A DNA stretch of 64,000 bases, taken from positions 868,001 through 932,000 of the forward strand of contig NZ_CP118485.1 in the NCBI RefSeq assembly GCF_051124815.1. Reading direction: 5' to 3'. Of the stretch, positions 8,700 through 16,898 are shown one piece after another. Under the pieces are notes generated by a model. That model did not search any database. It saw only the letters and a program-made list of their open reading frames with translations, and was not told the origin of the DNA. This DNA comes from Azospirillum sp051124815 (GTDB lineage Bacteria > Pseudomonadota > Alphaproteobacteria > Azospirillales > Azospirillaceae). The position numbers and the translations under genes were made by a program. Within the stretch, counting starts at the first letter, position 1; the number at the start of each line of letters is the position of its first letter.

Positions 8700-9281
8700 G
8701 TGTCAGGAAGCTTTATCGGCCGTCTGCTGGCCCCTTTGATGTCCGGCATCGGCGGCGGCACCCGTGTCCGCAACGCCACGGCGGTGGGCGGACTGTTCAC
8801 CGCCATCGTCGGCCGGGCCCGCGAGCCGGCCTTCTACAGTGCGCTCGCCGTGCCCGACACGCTCGACGGGCGGTTCGAGATGGTGGCGCTGCATCTGCTG
8901 CTGGTCATGCGGCGATTGAAGGGGCAGGGCGCCGAGGCCGCCAAATTGTCGCAGCGCCTCTATGAGACGATGGTCGACGATTTCGAGAAGTCGCTGATGG
9001 AGATGGGCGCCGGCGACAGCGGCATTGCCCGCAAGGTCAAGACGATGGCGCGCGGCATGGCCGGGCGAATCCGCGCCTATGACGAGGCGCTGGCCGAGCC
9101 CGGCGACGGCAGGCTGGAGGTGGCGCTGGACAACAACCTCTACGGCACGGTGGACCCGGTTCCGGACGGGGTGCTGGCGGCCATGACCGCCTATGTCCGC
9201 GCCTGCGCCGCGGCGCTCGACGCCCAGCCGCTGGAGTCGCTGATGCGGGGGGAGGTCCGCTTCGCGCCGGTGCCGGCGTGA
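8700..9281 (+). CDS. Ubiquinol-cytochrome c chaperone (CBP3) family protein
   Basis: Assembly factor family for the cytochrome bc1 complex. 193 residues from GTG at 8700, with AAGGG nine bases upstream. Recognisable features are ARE PAFYSALAVPDTLDGRFEMVALHLLLVMRRL, LYETMVDDFEKSLMEMGAGDSGIARKVKTMA, and the tryptophan-free tail with DNNLYGTVDPVP. The gene is the usual first member of the chaperone-DUF177-rpmF-plsX-fabH cluster of alphaproteobacteria, which supports the assignment. A start further downstream (ATG at 8739) is possible. Confidence 0.85.
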   Translation: MSGSFIGRLLAPLMSGIGGGTRVRNATAVGGLFTAIVGRAREPAFYSALAVPDTLDGRFEMVALHLLLVMRRLKGQGAEAAKLSQRLYETMVDDFEKSLMEMGAGDSGIARKVKTMARGMAGRIRAYDEALAEPGDGRLEVALDNNLYGTVDPVPDGVLAAMTAYVRACAAALDAQPLESLMRGEVRFAPVPA

Positions 9282-9285
9282 GCTT

Positions 9286-9316
9286 CATATAATGCGTGAG
9301 GCTCACACTATATATG
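9286..9316. promoter_or_regulatory. Imperfect 15-bp inverted repeat containing a TATAAT hexamer
   Basis: CATATAATGCGTGAG (9286-9300) is followed after one base by CTCACACTATATATG (9302-9316), 12 of 15 positions pairing. TATAAT at 9288-9293 could be the -10 of a promoter for DUF177-rpmF-plsX-fabH. It is one of very few AT-rich spots in this area. Promoter plus operator is an inference; a clear -35 falls inside the preceding coding end and is weak. Confidence 0.4.
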
Positions 9317-9445
9317 TTGGGCGCTGAGGGCCGTCCGATGCCAGAGGGCTTGCCTTTCCGGCCCGTCGGCTGCATGTGACTCGAGCAGAAGCCGGTTGCG
9401 CGAGCGCGCCGGCCGTTTTGGTTTCCGATCAGAGAGTCTTTCGCC

Positions 9446-10021
9446 ATGAGTCCTGCCAACGGCGCCCTGCCGGCCCCGGAATTCTCGCGCATCGTCCCTG
9501 CCGACGCGGTGCGCCGCGCCGACATGACGGAGACCATCGAAGCGACGGAGGCGGAGCGCAAGGCGCTGGCCGAACGGCTTGAGCTGGAGGCGATCGGCAG
9601 CCTGACCGCCACGGTGAAGCTGCGCGCGGTGCGCGGCGGCCAGATGATCCGCGTTTCCGGGCAGTTGGAGGCCGACGTGGTGCAGACCTGCGTCGTCACG
9701 CTGGAGCCGGTGCCCGCCCATGTCAGCGAAAGCTTCGATGCGCTGTTCGCGCCGCCGTCGATGATCGAGGACCAGGGGCTGGAGATCGATTTCGACCCGT
9801 CCCTGTCGGACGAGGACATTCCCGAGCCGATGGAGAACAACCGAATCGACATCGGCGAGCTGACGGCGCAGCACCTGTCGCTGGGCCTGGACCCCTATCC
9901 GCACGCCGAAGGGGTGGAATTCGAAGGCTATGACGAGGAACCGGCCGAGGAAGAGGTGGCGCAGGAGCCCGAGAAGCCCAATCCCTTCGCCGTTCTGCAG
10001 CAGTTGAAGTCGCGGAACTGA
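9446..10021 (+). CDS. DUF177 (YceD-family) protein
   Basis: 191-residue protein of the family encoded immediately ahead of rpmF in most bacteria and linked to 23S rRNA accumulation in E. coli and plants. Features: FSRIVPADAV near the N-terminus, central VSGQLEADVVQTCVVTLEPVPAHVSESFDALF with the single-Cys QTCVVTLEP motif typical of the family, then an acidic tail (FEGYDEEPAEEEVAQEPEKPNPFAVLQQLKS). Position before rpmF supports the call. Molecular function is not established. Confidence 0.9.
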   Translation: MSPANGALPAPEFSRIVPADAVRRADMTETIEATEAERKALAERLELEAIGSLTATVKLRAVRGGQMIRVSGQLEADVVQTCVVTLEPVPAHVSESFDALFAPPSMIEDQGLEIDFDPSLSDEDIPEPMENNRIDIGELTAQHLSLGLDPYPHAEGVEFEGYDEEPAEEEVAQEPEKPNPFAVLQQLKSRN

Positions 10022-10029
10022 TCCTGCTG

Positions 10030-10057
10030 TTGCTTTCCCTGCCGCGGCTTGTATAAG
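10030..10057 (+). promoter_or_regulatory. Candidate sigma-70 promoter for rpmF
   Basis: TTGCTT (10030-10035) and TATAAG (10052-10057) are separated by 16 bases, about 150 bp before the rpmF start and just after the DUF177 stop. This would give rpmF-plsX-fabH expression separate from the upstream gene. Called by eye from hexamer match and spacing. Confidence 0.5.
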
Positions 10058-10162
10058 AGCCGGCATTTCCACCCCCACCAATGAGCGGCGCGGGGTTGCG
10101 AAAAGGGGGTTGTTCGGGCTTGCCCTTTGGGGGCATTTGCCTTATTGAATGCCGCTCGCGCT

Positions 10163-10186
10163 GGGCGGCCCCTGTTCGGGCCGCCC
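10163..10186 (+). promoter_or_regulatory. Strong hairpin in the rpmF leader
   Basis: GGGCGGCCC (10163-10171) and its perfect complement GGGCCGCCC (10178-10186) enclose CTGTTC, followed by TTTCC and then the rpmF start 26 bases later. The position between the candidate promoter and the start codon suggests an attenuator or an RNA structure for ribosomal-protein feedback. The run of T is short, so efficient intrinsic termination is doubtful. Confidence 0.5.
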
Positions 10187-10211
10187 TTTCCAATGAAGAG
10201 AGTTTACGGTC

Positions 10212-10400
10212 ATGGCTGTTCCGAAGAAGAAGACCTCCAAGTCGCGGCGCAACATGCGTCGTTCGCACCACGCTCTGCCGACCTCGGCCTACAACGAGTG
10301 CCCGAACTGCGGCGAGCTGAAGCGTCCGCACCACGTCTGCGGGTCTTGCGGCCATTACGACCAGCGTGAAGTGGTTCAGAGCGGCACCGCGGCCGCTTGA
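10212..10400 (+). CDS. rpmF: 50S ribosomal protein L32
   Basis: 62-residue small ribosomal protein: MAVPKKKTSKSRRNMRRSHH basic head, then a four-cysteine zinc ribbon (CPNCGELKRPHHVCGSCGHY). The zinc-binding form is retained. ATG at 10212 follows GAAGAGAG. It lies between DUF177 and plsX, the canonical order. Confidence 0.98.
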   Translation: MAVPKKKTSKSRRNMRRSHHALPTSAYNECPNCGELKRPHHVCGSCGHYDQREVVQSGTAAA

Positions 10401-10482
10401 TCCGGATCGCGTTGTCTAAGGTCCCGATGACCGGGGGCGCTGGTCGCCCCTGCCGGGGTCCAAGCCGGGGAGCCTGTTCGCG

Positions 10483-11535
10483 GTGAGCCAGCGCCTGACC
10501 ATCGCCCTGGATGCCATGGGTGGCGATCACGGTCCCGACATGGTCGTGGCCGGGGCGGACATCGCGCGGGAGCGCCATCCCGACGTGCGCTTTCTGCTGT
10601 ACGGCGACCAGCAGCGGCTTGAACCGCTGCTGAACCAGCGGCCTGCGTTGAAGGCGGTGGCGGAAATCCGCCACACCGCCGACTTCGTGGCCGGTGACGC
10701 CAAGCCAGCAGTCGCGCTGCGCGCGGGACGCCAGTCCAGCATGCGGCTTGCCATCGACGCCGTCGCGGCGGGCGAGGCTGCCTGCGTGGTGTCGGCCGGC
10801 AATACCGGCGCCCTGATGGCGATGGCGAAATTCGTGCTGAAGACGCTGCCGGGCATCGACCGGCCGGCGATGGCCTCCTTCTTCCCGACGCAACGGGGCG
10901 AGAGCGTGATGCTGGACCTCGGCGCCAACGCCGAATGCCAGCCGGAAAACCTCGTCCAGTTCGCCGTGATGGGGGCCGTCTTCGCACGCGCCATCCTGGG
11001 CCTGCCGGAGCCGTCGATCGGTGTGCTGAACATCGGATCGGAGGACATGAAGGGCAACGAGGTGGTGCGTGCCGCGGCGGCCAGCCTGCGCGACATGCCG
11101 CTGCCCGGCCGTTTCCATGGCTTCGTCGAGGGCACGGACATCGGATTGGGAACGGTCGACGTCATCGTCACCGACGGCTTCACCGGCAATGTCGCGTTGA
11201 AGACGGCGGAGGGCACGGCCAAGCTGTTCTCCGAGTTCCTGCGCCGGACCTTCGCGACGTCGCTCCTGGCCCGGATCGGCTATCTGCTGGCACGGGGCGC
11301 CTTCAAGCGCTTCCGCGAGCGGATCGACCCGCGCCGCTACAACGGCGCGATGTTCCTGGGCCTGCGCGGCGTCTGCGTGAAGAGCCATGGCGGCACCGAC
11401 GCGGTCGGCTTCGCCAATGCCGTTGCGGTCGCCGTCAATCTGGCGACGCATGGCTTCAACGAACGCATCAAGGAAGAGATGGGGCGCATAGCCGACGCGA
11501 ACCCTCTTCCCGACACGAAGGCGGCGGCGGGCTGA
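10483..11535 (+). CDS. plsX: Phosphate acyltransferase PlsX
   Basis: Converts acyl-ACP to acyl-phosphate, the acyl donor for PlsY in phospholipid synthesis; a peripheral membrane enzyme. 350 residues beginning SQRLTIALDAMGGDHGPDMVV (GTG start at 10483), with VVSAGNTGALMAMA, LDLGANAECQP and VDVIVTDGFTGNVALKTAEG as family hallmarks. Length and motifs are normal. Three bases separate its stop from fabH, so the two are co-transcribed. Confidence 0.97.
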   Translation: MSQRLTIALDAMGGDHGPDMVVAGADIARERHPDVRFLLYGDQQRLEPLLNQRPALKAVAEIRHTADFVAGDAKPAVALRAGRQSSMRLAIDAVAAGEAACVVSAGNTGALMAMAKFVLKTLPGIDRPAMASFFPTQRGESVMLDLGANAECQPENLVQFAVMGAVFARAILGLPEPSIGVLNIGSEDMKGNEVVRAAAASLRDMPLPGRFHGFVEGTDIGLGTVDVIVTDGFTGNVALKTAEGTAKLFSEFLRRTFATSLLARIGYLLARGAFKRFRERIDPRRYNGAMFLGLRGVCVKSHGGTDAVGFANAVAVAVNLATHGFNERIKEEMGRIADANPLPDTKAAAG

Positions 11536-11538
11536 ACA

Positions 11539-12510
11539 ATGGTCATGCGTTCCCGAGTTCTGGGTTGCGGTATCTTCCTGCCGTCCAACGTCGTCACCAA
11601 CCAAGATCTGGAACAGCGGGTCGACACGTCGGACGAATGGATCGTCCAGCGCACCGGCATCAAGTCCCGCCACATCGCCGCGGAGGGGGAGAAGACCTCC
11701 GACCTCGCCATCGCCGCGGCGACCCGCGCGCTGGAGCATGCCGGCGTGCCGGCCTCCAGCATCGACTGCATCATCCTGGCCACCACCACGCCCGACAACA
11801 CCTTCCCGGCCACCGCCACCAGGGTGCAGGCGGCGCTGGGGACCAGGGGCTTCGCCATGGACATCCAGGCGGTGTGCGCCGGATTCGTCTATGCCATGTC
11901 GGTGGCCGACAATTTCCTGCGCAACGGTCAGGCCAAGCGCGCCCTGGTGATCGGGGCGGAGACGTTCTCGCGCCTGCTCGACTGGAACGACCGCACCACC
12001 TGCGTGCTGTTCGGCGACGGCGCCGGCGCCATCGTGCTGGAAACCTATGAAGGCAAGGGCGATGCGTCCGACAGCGGCGTGCTGTCGACCCACCTGCATT
12101 CCGACGGCAGCCAGTACGACCTTCTCTATGTCGACGGCGGCGCGTCGTCGACCGGCACCATCGGCCATGTCCGCATGCACGGGCAGGAAATCTTCCGCCA
12201 CGCCGTGTCCAAGCTGTCGGCGGTGGTGGAGGAGGCTCTGGCCGCCAACGGTCTCGAGTCGACCGACATCGACTGGATGGTGCCGCACCAGGCGAACCGC
12301 CGCATCATCGACGGGCTGGCCCGCAAGATGAAGCTGTCGCCGGAAAAGGTGGTGCTGACGGTGGACCGCCACGGCAACACTTCGGCCGCGTCGATCCCGC
12401 TGGCGCTGGGCGAGGCGGTGGCCGACGGCCGCATCAAGCGCGGCGACCTGATTCTGATGGAAGCCATCGGCGGCGGCCTGACCTGGGGTTCGGCGCTGAT
12501 CCGCTGGTAA
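11539..12510 (+). CDS. fabH: Beta-ketoacyl-ACP synthase III
   Basis: Starts fatty-acid elongation by condensing acetyl-CoA with malonyl-ACP. 323 residues with the complete Cys-His-Asn triad: Cys113 (DIQAVCAGF), His250 (VPHQANRRI) and Asn280 (RHGNTSAAS). The N-terminal RVLGCGIFLPSNVVTN and DEWIVQRTGIKSRH blocks are typical. ATG at 11539 is used; ATG at 11545 is an alternative two codons in. Forms a unit with plsX. Confidence 0.97.
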   Translation: MVMRSRVLGCGIFLPSNVVTNQDLEQRVDTSDEWIVQRTGIKSRHIAAEGEKTSDLAIAAATRALEHAGVPASSIDCIILATTTPDNTFPATATRVQAALGTRGFAMDIQAVCAGFVYAMSVADNFLRNGQAKRALVIGAETFSRLLDWNDRTTCVLFGDGAGAIVLETYEGKGDASDSGVLSTHLHSDGSQYDLLYVDGGASSTGTIGHVRMHGQEIFRHAVSKLSAVVEEALAANGLESTDIDWMVPHQANRRIIDGLARKMKLSPEKVVLTVDRHGNTSAASIPLALGEAVADGRIKRGDLILMEAIGGGLTWGSALIRW

Positions 12511-12667
12511 GTCGCCGGCGTCCCTTCCCCGTCTTCCCGTCAGCATGCTGCGCTGCAACCCCGGCCGGACTTCGGCCGGGCCGTTTGCGGCTGCCAAGCT
12601 TTTGAATTGACGGACCTTCTTCCCCCGGATTACCGTCTTCGCAATGGTTGCGGGGGGAGGTCGAACA

Positions 12668-13000
12668 ATGTCGCAAAACACCGTCACGCGCGCGCAATTG
12701 AGCGAGGCCGTCTATCAGGAAGTCGGTCTTTCGCGCAATGAATCGGCCGACCTGGTCGAAACCGTCCTGGACGAGATTTCCGATGCGCTCGCCCGGGGGG
12801 AGATGGTGAAGATCTCCTCCTTCGGCAGCTTTCAGGTCCGCCAGAAGGGCGAGCGAATCGGCCGCAATCCCAAGACCGGGGAAGAGGTGCCGATCCTGCC
12901 GCGCCGCGTCCTGGTGTTCCGCGCCAGCCATGTGCTGAAGAACCGCATCAACGAGGTTCAGGAGGGTGGGGCGCCGACGCCCGCGCGGGCGCTGTCCTGA
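12668..13000 (+). CDS. ihfA: Integration host factor subunit alpha
   Basis: DNA-bending nucleoid protein of the HU/IHF family, working as a heterodimer with IhfB. 110 residues: TVTRAQLSEAVYQEVGLSRNESADLVETVLDEI dimerisation helices, the VKISSFGSFQVRQKGERIGRNPKTGEEVPILPRRVLVFRASHVLK beta-arm with the intercalating proline region. Placement after fabH and before a merR gene is characteristic of IhfA. ATG at 12668 has a strong GGAGG seven bases upstream, preferred over an in-frame GTG-like start at 12644. Confidence 0.96.
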   Translation: MSQNTVTRAQLSEAVYQEVGLSRNESADLVETVLDEISDALARGEMVKISSFGSFQVRQKGERIGRNPKTGEEVPILPRRVLVFRASHVLKNRINEVQEGGAPTPARALS

Positions 13001-13103
13001 CGCCGGCCGTTTCCGATGATCCGGATGTGCCGTCCATCGCCGTGCCGTGCCACCCCGCGGACTGTCGCCGCCGATCGTCGTCGGATGGCGGCCTGATCCG
13101 GTC

Positions 13104-13568
13104 ATGAAATCCGCCACGGCCTATCGCACCATCAGCGAGGTGTCGACCGACCTCAACGTGCCACAGCATGTGCTGCGGTTCTGGGAGACGAAGTTTCCCC
13201 AGATCCGCCCGCTGAAGCGCGGCGGCGGCCGGCGCTATTACCGGCCGGAGGATGTCGAGCTTCTGCGGCGCATCCAGGCGCTGCTGTACGAGGACCGCTA
13301 CACCATCAAGGGCGTCCAGCGCCTGTTGAAGGAAGGGCGGATGTCCGATCCGACACCGCCGCTGCCTGAGGACACCGATGAGGGCGGCGACGCGGCGGAT
13401 GTCGAGGCCTTCGCCGTCGACGAGTCCGATGACGGCGGGGAGAGCGGCGCCGATCATCCGCCGTTGTCCGATGCAGTGCGTCACGAGATCACCATGGTGC
13501 TGGATGAACTGAAATCGCTGCGATCGGTGCTGTCCCGCCTCTCCGAAATGGGGGGCAAAAAAAGCTGA
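13104..13568 (+). CDS. MerR-family transcriptional regulator
   Basis: 154 residues. The N-terminal winged helix-turn-helix (YRTISEVSTDLNVPQHVLRFWETKFPQIRPLKRGGGRRYYRPEDVELLRRIQALLYEDRYTIKGVQRLL) is followed by an acidic linker and a C-terminal helix (LSDAVRHEITMVLDELKSLRSVLSRL) likely for dimerisation. No effector-binding cysteines are seen. This regulator sits downstream of ihfA in many proteobacteria; its targets are not apparent. Start chosen at ATG 13104, right before the HTH. Confidence 0.88.
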   Translation: MKSATAYRTISEVSTDLNVPQHVLRFWETKFPQIRPLKRGGGRRYYRPEDVELLRRIQALLYEDRYTIKGVQRLLKEGRMSDPTPPLPEDTDEGGDAADVEAFAVDESDDGGESGADHPPLSDAVRHEITMVLDELKSLRSVLSRLSEMGGKKS

Positions 13569-13587
13569 AAAATCATCACGGGAGATG

Positions 13588-13616
13588 TTGCATCGGCAAA
13601 AGCCCGCGGCTATAGT
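13588..13616 (+). promoter_or_regulatory. Promoter of tRNA-Pro
   Basis: TTGCAT (13588-13593) and TATAGT (13611-13616) are spaced by 17 bases and lie 46 bp before the tRNA. This is a near-consensus sigma-70 promoter in an otherwise GC-rich gap. Confidence 0.65.
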
Positions 13617-13662
13617 CCCGTTCCCTTCCGGAGCCAAGCCGCAAGCACTGCGGTGAAGTTGA

Positions 13663-13739
13663 CGGAGCGTAGCGCAGCCTGGTAGCGCATCAGACTGGGG
13701 GTCTGGGGGTCGCAGGTTCAAATCCTGTCGCTCCGACCA
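13663..13739 (+). tRNA. tRNA-Pro (anticodon GGG)
   Basis: Complete 77-nt cloverleaf with encoded CCA. The acceptor arms CGGAGCG and CGCTCCG pair fully, the T-arm reads GCAGGTTCAAATCCTGT, and the 7-base anticodon loop CTGGGGG carries GGG at 13697-13699, flanked by stem TCAGA/TCTGG. Confidence 0.97.
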
Positions 13740-13755
13740 GTTCCGGAAGGACCGG

Positions 13756-13792
13756 AAAAGCCTTGGAACCCAACGGTTCCAAGGCTTTTTCT
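13756..13792 (+). terminator. Rho-independent terminator after tRNA-Pro
   Basis: Perfect 12-bp stem AGCCTTGGAACC (13759-13770) / GGTTCCAAGGCT (13775-13786) with loop CAAC, followed by TTTTCTTT. On the minus strand it also carries an AAAA/TTTT tract, so it could act for the small gene ending at 13922 as well. Confidence 0.9.
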
Positions 13793-13921
13793 TTGCCCGC
13801 GTCATCGGCTGCTTTCGCCGCTGCTGCCCCGTCCGATTGCGACTCCTGTTTGCGACTTGGGGCTGCCGCAGCGTTGGCGAGGGCCTTCATCGGAATCGCC
13901 TCCACCGACTTGCACGGCGCT

Positions 13922-14146
13922 TCAGTGCGGCACGGGCAACCAGCCGAGATCGCGACATTCCGGACAGCCGCCGCCGTCGCAGGATGGGCAGACGATCCAA
14001 TCCTCGTTGCGCCATCGGGCAACGACCTCGCCGTCGCATCGGCCGGCAGACGTTCGGGTCCTGCACCCGTCCGTGATCGGTTCCAACCCGAGGTAGGGCG
14101 TTCCGCATTCCAGGCAGATCGCCACGGGCTGCGGCTTCTGGGACAT
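13922..14146 (-). CDS. Small cysteine-rich (zinc-ribbon-like) protein of unknown function
   Basis: 74 residues with six cysteines in paired arrangements: CLECG near the N-terminus, single Cys at DGC and GRC, and CPSCDGGGCPECRDLGWLPVPH near the C-terminus. The spacing of CxxC pairs suggests one or two zinc-binding knuckles. ATG at 14146 has AGGA five bases upstream; an upstream in-frame start at 14170 adds eight residues. Not recognised as a known family. It lies between the tRNA-Pro terminator and a chemoreceptor gene, an accessory-looking position. Confidence 0.6.
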   Translation of the reverse strand: MSQKPQPVAICLECGTPYLGLEPITDGCRTRTSAGRCDGEVVARWRNEDWIVCPSCDGGGCPECRDLGWLPVPH

Positions 14147-14406
14147 CCCGATCCTGCTGGTCCTGAGCATGGCGAATGGCCGGCATTGCAGTGTGCGTTC
14201 GGGCGACCAGTGTCGCCCGCCGAAGGCGCGCCGGCAGTGATGGCCGTCACACCTTGAGTATGATTGAAATCGCCGATTCGCGGTTCCGGGTCATCGTCAT
14301 GGCTGTGGATGTCAAGGTGGGGGAGGTGGCCAAGTATCGGCGCGCGCGGCGGCGCCATGCTCGGCTCCTCCCCCGCCTGATCCAGGGTGCGAGAGGGCGA
14401 GACCGG

Positions 14407-16071
14407 TCAGGCGGCGCGGATGCCGCTCAGGAAGGTCTCCACCTCCAGGCGCAGCAGTTCCGACTGGCGCGCCAGCTCGCCCGAGGCGCCCAGCACCTGG
14501 CTGGCCGCGGCGCCGGTCTGGGCCGCCGCTTCGCTGACGCCGCCGATGTTGGCGCTGACCGACGCGGTGCCGCTGGAGGCCTCCTGAACGTTGCGGGCGA
14601 TCTCGGCCGTTGCCGCCCCCTGCTCCTCGATGGCCGACGCGATGGAGGTCGCGACCTCGCTGATCGTCGCGATGGTACGGCTGATGCCGCCGATCGCCTG
14701 GGCCGCGCCGTTGGTGGCGCCCTGCATGGAGGCGATCTGGGTGCCGATGTCCTCGGTCGCCTTGGCCGTCTGGTTGGCGAGGCTCTTCACCTCCGACGCC
14801 ACCACGGCGAAGCCCTTGCCGGCCTCTCCCGCCCGTGCAGCCTCGATTGTGGCGTTCAGCGCCAGCAGGTTGGTCTGGGTGGCGATGCCGTTGATCATCT
14901 GCACGATCTCGCCGATCCGCTGGGCCTGTTCGACCAGCCCCTGGACCTGGGCGTTGGTCTGCTGCGCTTCGCTCACCGCCCGATCGGCGATGGCGGTGGA
15001 GCGCGACACCTGACCGCTGATCTCGGTGATGGAGGCGGTCAGTTCGTCCGTCGCCGCCGCGACGGCCTGGACGTTGGACGAGGCCTCGACCGCCGTTCCT
15101 GCCGCGGCCGATGCGCGGGCATTGGTCTGGTCGGCGATGCCCGACATGCTGTGCGCCGTCTGGCTCAGTTCGGTGGCGGCGGACGACAGCGTGTGCAGGA
15201 TGCCGCTGACGGTCGCTTCGAAATGGCGGACCAGACGCTCGACCTCGGCCGTGCGGCGTTCCTTGGCGGCGCGGTCGGCCGCCTGCTCGGTCTCCAGCCG
15301 GTCGGCGGTCTGCAGCGCGTCGCGGAAGGTGACGACCGCGGTGGCCATGGCGCCGACCTCGTCACCGCGCGCCGCGTCCGACAGATCGACGCCGTAGTCC
15401 TTGCGGGCAAGGCGTCCCATGCTCGCGGTCAGGCGGGCCAACGGCCCGACGACGCTGCGGCGGGCGATCAGCAGGGAGAGCAGGGCGCCGGCGAGAATGC
15501 CGATCAGCCCGACCGTAGCCACGGTGACCTTCACGAAGCTCTCGGTCTCCTCCACCGCGTCGGTGAGTTGGGCGATCCGTTCCGTCCCCGTCTCGATGAT
15601 CGGATCGGTCAGGGCGGAAGCCGCTCGCTCGCTGCTGCGGACATCACTGCGAAACAGGGCGGCTGCGGCATCGCGCTGCCCAGCCAGCGCGAGATCCTGC
15701 GTCTTGGCCAGAGCATTCATGACCTTGACCTGCAGCGGGCCGATTTTCCCGGCGGCCGGATTGCCCGACGCGGCGAGAAGCCGGTCGAGCCGGCGGTTGG
15801 CTTCAGCCATGTCTTCGATGCGGTCGCCGAACCGCTCGCTGATCTTCGCCTGCGTCGCAGCGTCCTCGGAAATAAGGTTCAGGGCGTCGCGCTGCAGGGA
15901 CCGGCTGATCGACCGCAGTTCCGATGCGGTCAGGACCATCCGATCCGTCCGGATCAGGGCTTGGTTGGCAGCGGCGATGCGGTTCAGCCCCCATACCGAG
16001 GTGCCGCCGATGGCGGCCGACACGATGGACAGGACCAGGACCGGCAGCAGGATTTTGCTGGAAAGTTTCAT
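14407..16071 (-). CDS. Methyl-accepting chemotaxis protein
   Basis: Transmembrane chemoreceptor, 554 residues. Helix 1 is residues 7-29, a periplasmic helical ligand-binding region (four-helix-bundle type) spans about 30-180, helix 2 is 181-203, HAMP about 204-256, and a cytoplasmic signalling domain follows with the hairpin tip IATQTNLLALNATIEAARAGEAGKGFAVVASEVKSLANQTAKATEDI. It feeds CheA/CheW in the chemotaxis array. The ligand is not predictable. ATG at 16071 begins directly at the basic flank of helix 1. No C-terminal NWETF-type CheR tether is present. Confidence 0.93.
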   Translation of the reverse strand: MKLSSKILLPVLVLSIVSAAIGGTSVWGLNRIAAANQALIRTDRMVLTASELRSISRSLQRDALNLISEDAATQAKISERFGDRIEDMAEANRRLDRLLAASGNPAAGKIGPLQVKVMNALAKTQDLALAGQRDAAAALFRSDVRSSERAASALTDPIIETGTERIAQLTDAVEETESFVKVTVATVGLIGILAGALLSLLIARRSVVGPLARLTASMGRLARKDYGVDLSDAARGDEVGAMATAVVTFRDALQTADRLETEQAADRAAKERRTAEVERLVRHFEATVSGILHTLSSAATELSQTAHSMSGIADQTNARASAAAGTAVEASSNVQAVAAATDELTASITEISGQVSRSTAIADRAVSEAQQTNAQVQGLVEQAQRIGEIVQMINGIATQTNLLALNATIEAARAGEAGKGFAVVASEVKSLANQTAKATEDIGTQIASMQGATNGAAQAIGGISRTIATISEVATSIASAIEEQGAATAEIARNVQEASSGTASVSANIGGVSEAAAQTGAAASQVLGASGELARQSELLRLEVETFLSGIRAA

Positions 16072-16393
16072 GGCACTCTCATGGGGCGGAATGAGCGGCC
16101 GGAAGGCACGACGCCGACACAAGCTAGGCATTAACCGTGGCGTCGTTAACAAATGGCGATACGCCGGTATGCGGGCTAACCCGCACCCAGCATGGCTGAT
16201 CCGGCTCCGGGGCTGCGTCATGCGCCACACACATTGCACGCAATCTGATTGCGCACGATAAAATCGATTGCGCGCAATTCCATCGTGCGCCATAGTCCGT
16301 CTCACGAGATCGACGGGCTGCCGGTTCGAACGGCCGCCCCGGAAACCAGAACCCGCTACCCAAATCCGAAATCCAAAGTAAGGAGCACACGCC
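16072..16393. other. Divergent intergenic region between chemoreceptor and ohr
   Basis: 322 bp without a gene. The ohr-proximal half holds the OhrR-type palindromes (16233-16290). The remainder presumably carries the chemoreceptor promoter; no convincing hexamers were picked out. Confidence 0.6.
16233..16290 (+). promoter_or_regulatory. OhrR-type operator cluster upstream of ohr
   Basis: Nested palindromes: ATTGCACGCAAT (16233-16244, 5-bp arms), a perfect 12-bp palindrome ATTGCGCGCAAT (16267-16278), and a 9-bp inverted pair GCGCACGAT (16251-16259) / ATCGTGCGC (16282-16290) surrounding it. The same words recur ahead of ohrR. MarR-type OhrR repressors bind such short AT-ended palindromes, so this is probably where OhrR shuts off ohr until peroxide oxidises it. 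Confidence 0.65.
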
Positions 16394-16813
16394 ATGAAGA
16401 CCCTGTATTCGACCAAGGTGACCGCGACCGGTGGCCGTGACGGCAAGGCCGTCAGCGAGGATGGACTGCTGTCGGTCGCGCTGGCCGCGCCGAAGGAACT
16501 GGGCGGCCAGGGCGGCGCCACCAACCCGGAGCAGCTGTTCGCCGCCGGCTATTCGGCCTGCTTCATCGGCGCCATCAAGTTCGTCGGCAACCGCGACAAG
16601 ATCGCCGTTCCGGCCGACCTGACGGTGAACGCCACGGTCGGCATCGGCGCCCGCGACGACGGCGAGGGTTTCGGCCTGACCGTCGACTTCGTGGTCTCGC
16701 TGCCGGGCATGGACAAGGCCGCCGCCGAGGATCTGCTGGCCCGCGCCCACAAGGTCTGCCCCTACAGCCACGCCACCAAGGGCAACATCCCGGTCACCAC
16801 GACCGTCGCCTGA
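16394..16813 (+). CDS. ohr: Organic hydroperoxide resistance protein (Ohr, OsmC superfamily)
   Basis: Thiol peroxidase that reduces organic hydroperoxides with lipoylated partner proteins. 139 residues with both redox cysteines, Cys56 (AAGYSACFIGA) and Cys122 (HKVCPYSHAT), in their standard contexts, and N-terminal MKTLYSTKVTATGGRDGKA. Paired with ohrR downstream and preceded by palindromic operator sites, so expression is likely peroxide-inducible. Confidence 0.96.
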   Translation: MKTLYSTKVTATGGRDGKAVSEDGLLSVALAAPKELGGQGGATNPEQLFAAGYSACFIGAIKFVGNRDKIAVPADLTVNATVGIGARDDGEGFGLTVDFVVSLPGMDKAAAEDLLARAHKVCPYSHATKGNIPVTTTVA

Positions 16814-16898
16814 CGGTTGGGGCGAGGGTGGGAGCCGTGGGCCGGACCTGAAGGCATCGCCCGAGGCGAATGGTCTTCGGCATTGCGCCGCCGGGCTG

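Noticed and set aside
10210..12687. 825-codon open frame on the minus strand opposite rpmF-plsX-fabH
   Set aside because: It is antisense to well-identified genes, has a low-complexity Arg/Gly/His/Asp-rich product, and arises because high GC3 removes stops from opposite frames.
13740..16393. Integrative element at tRNA-Pro
   Set aside because: No integrase or duplicated tRNA 3' end is visible; only a small unknown gene and a chemoreceptor follow.
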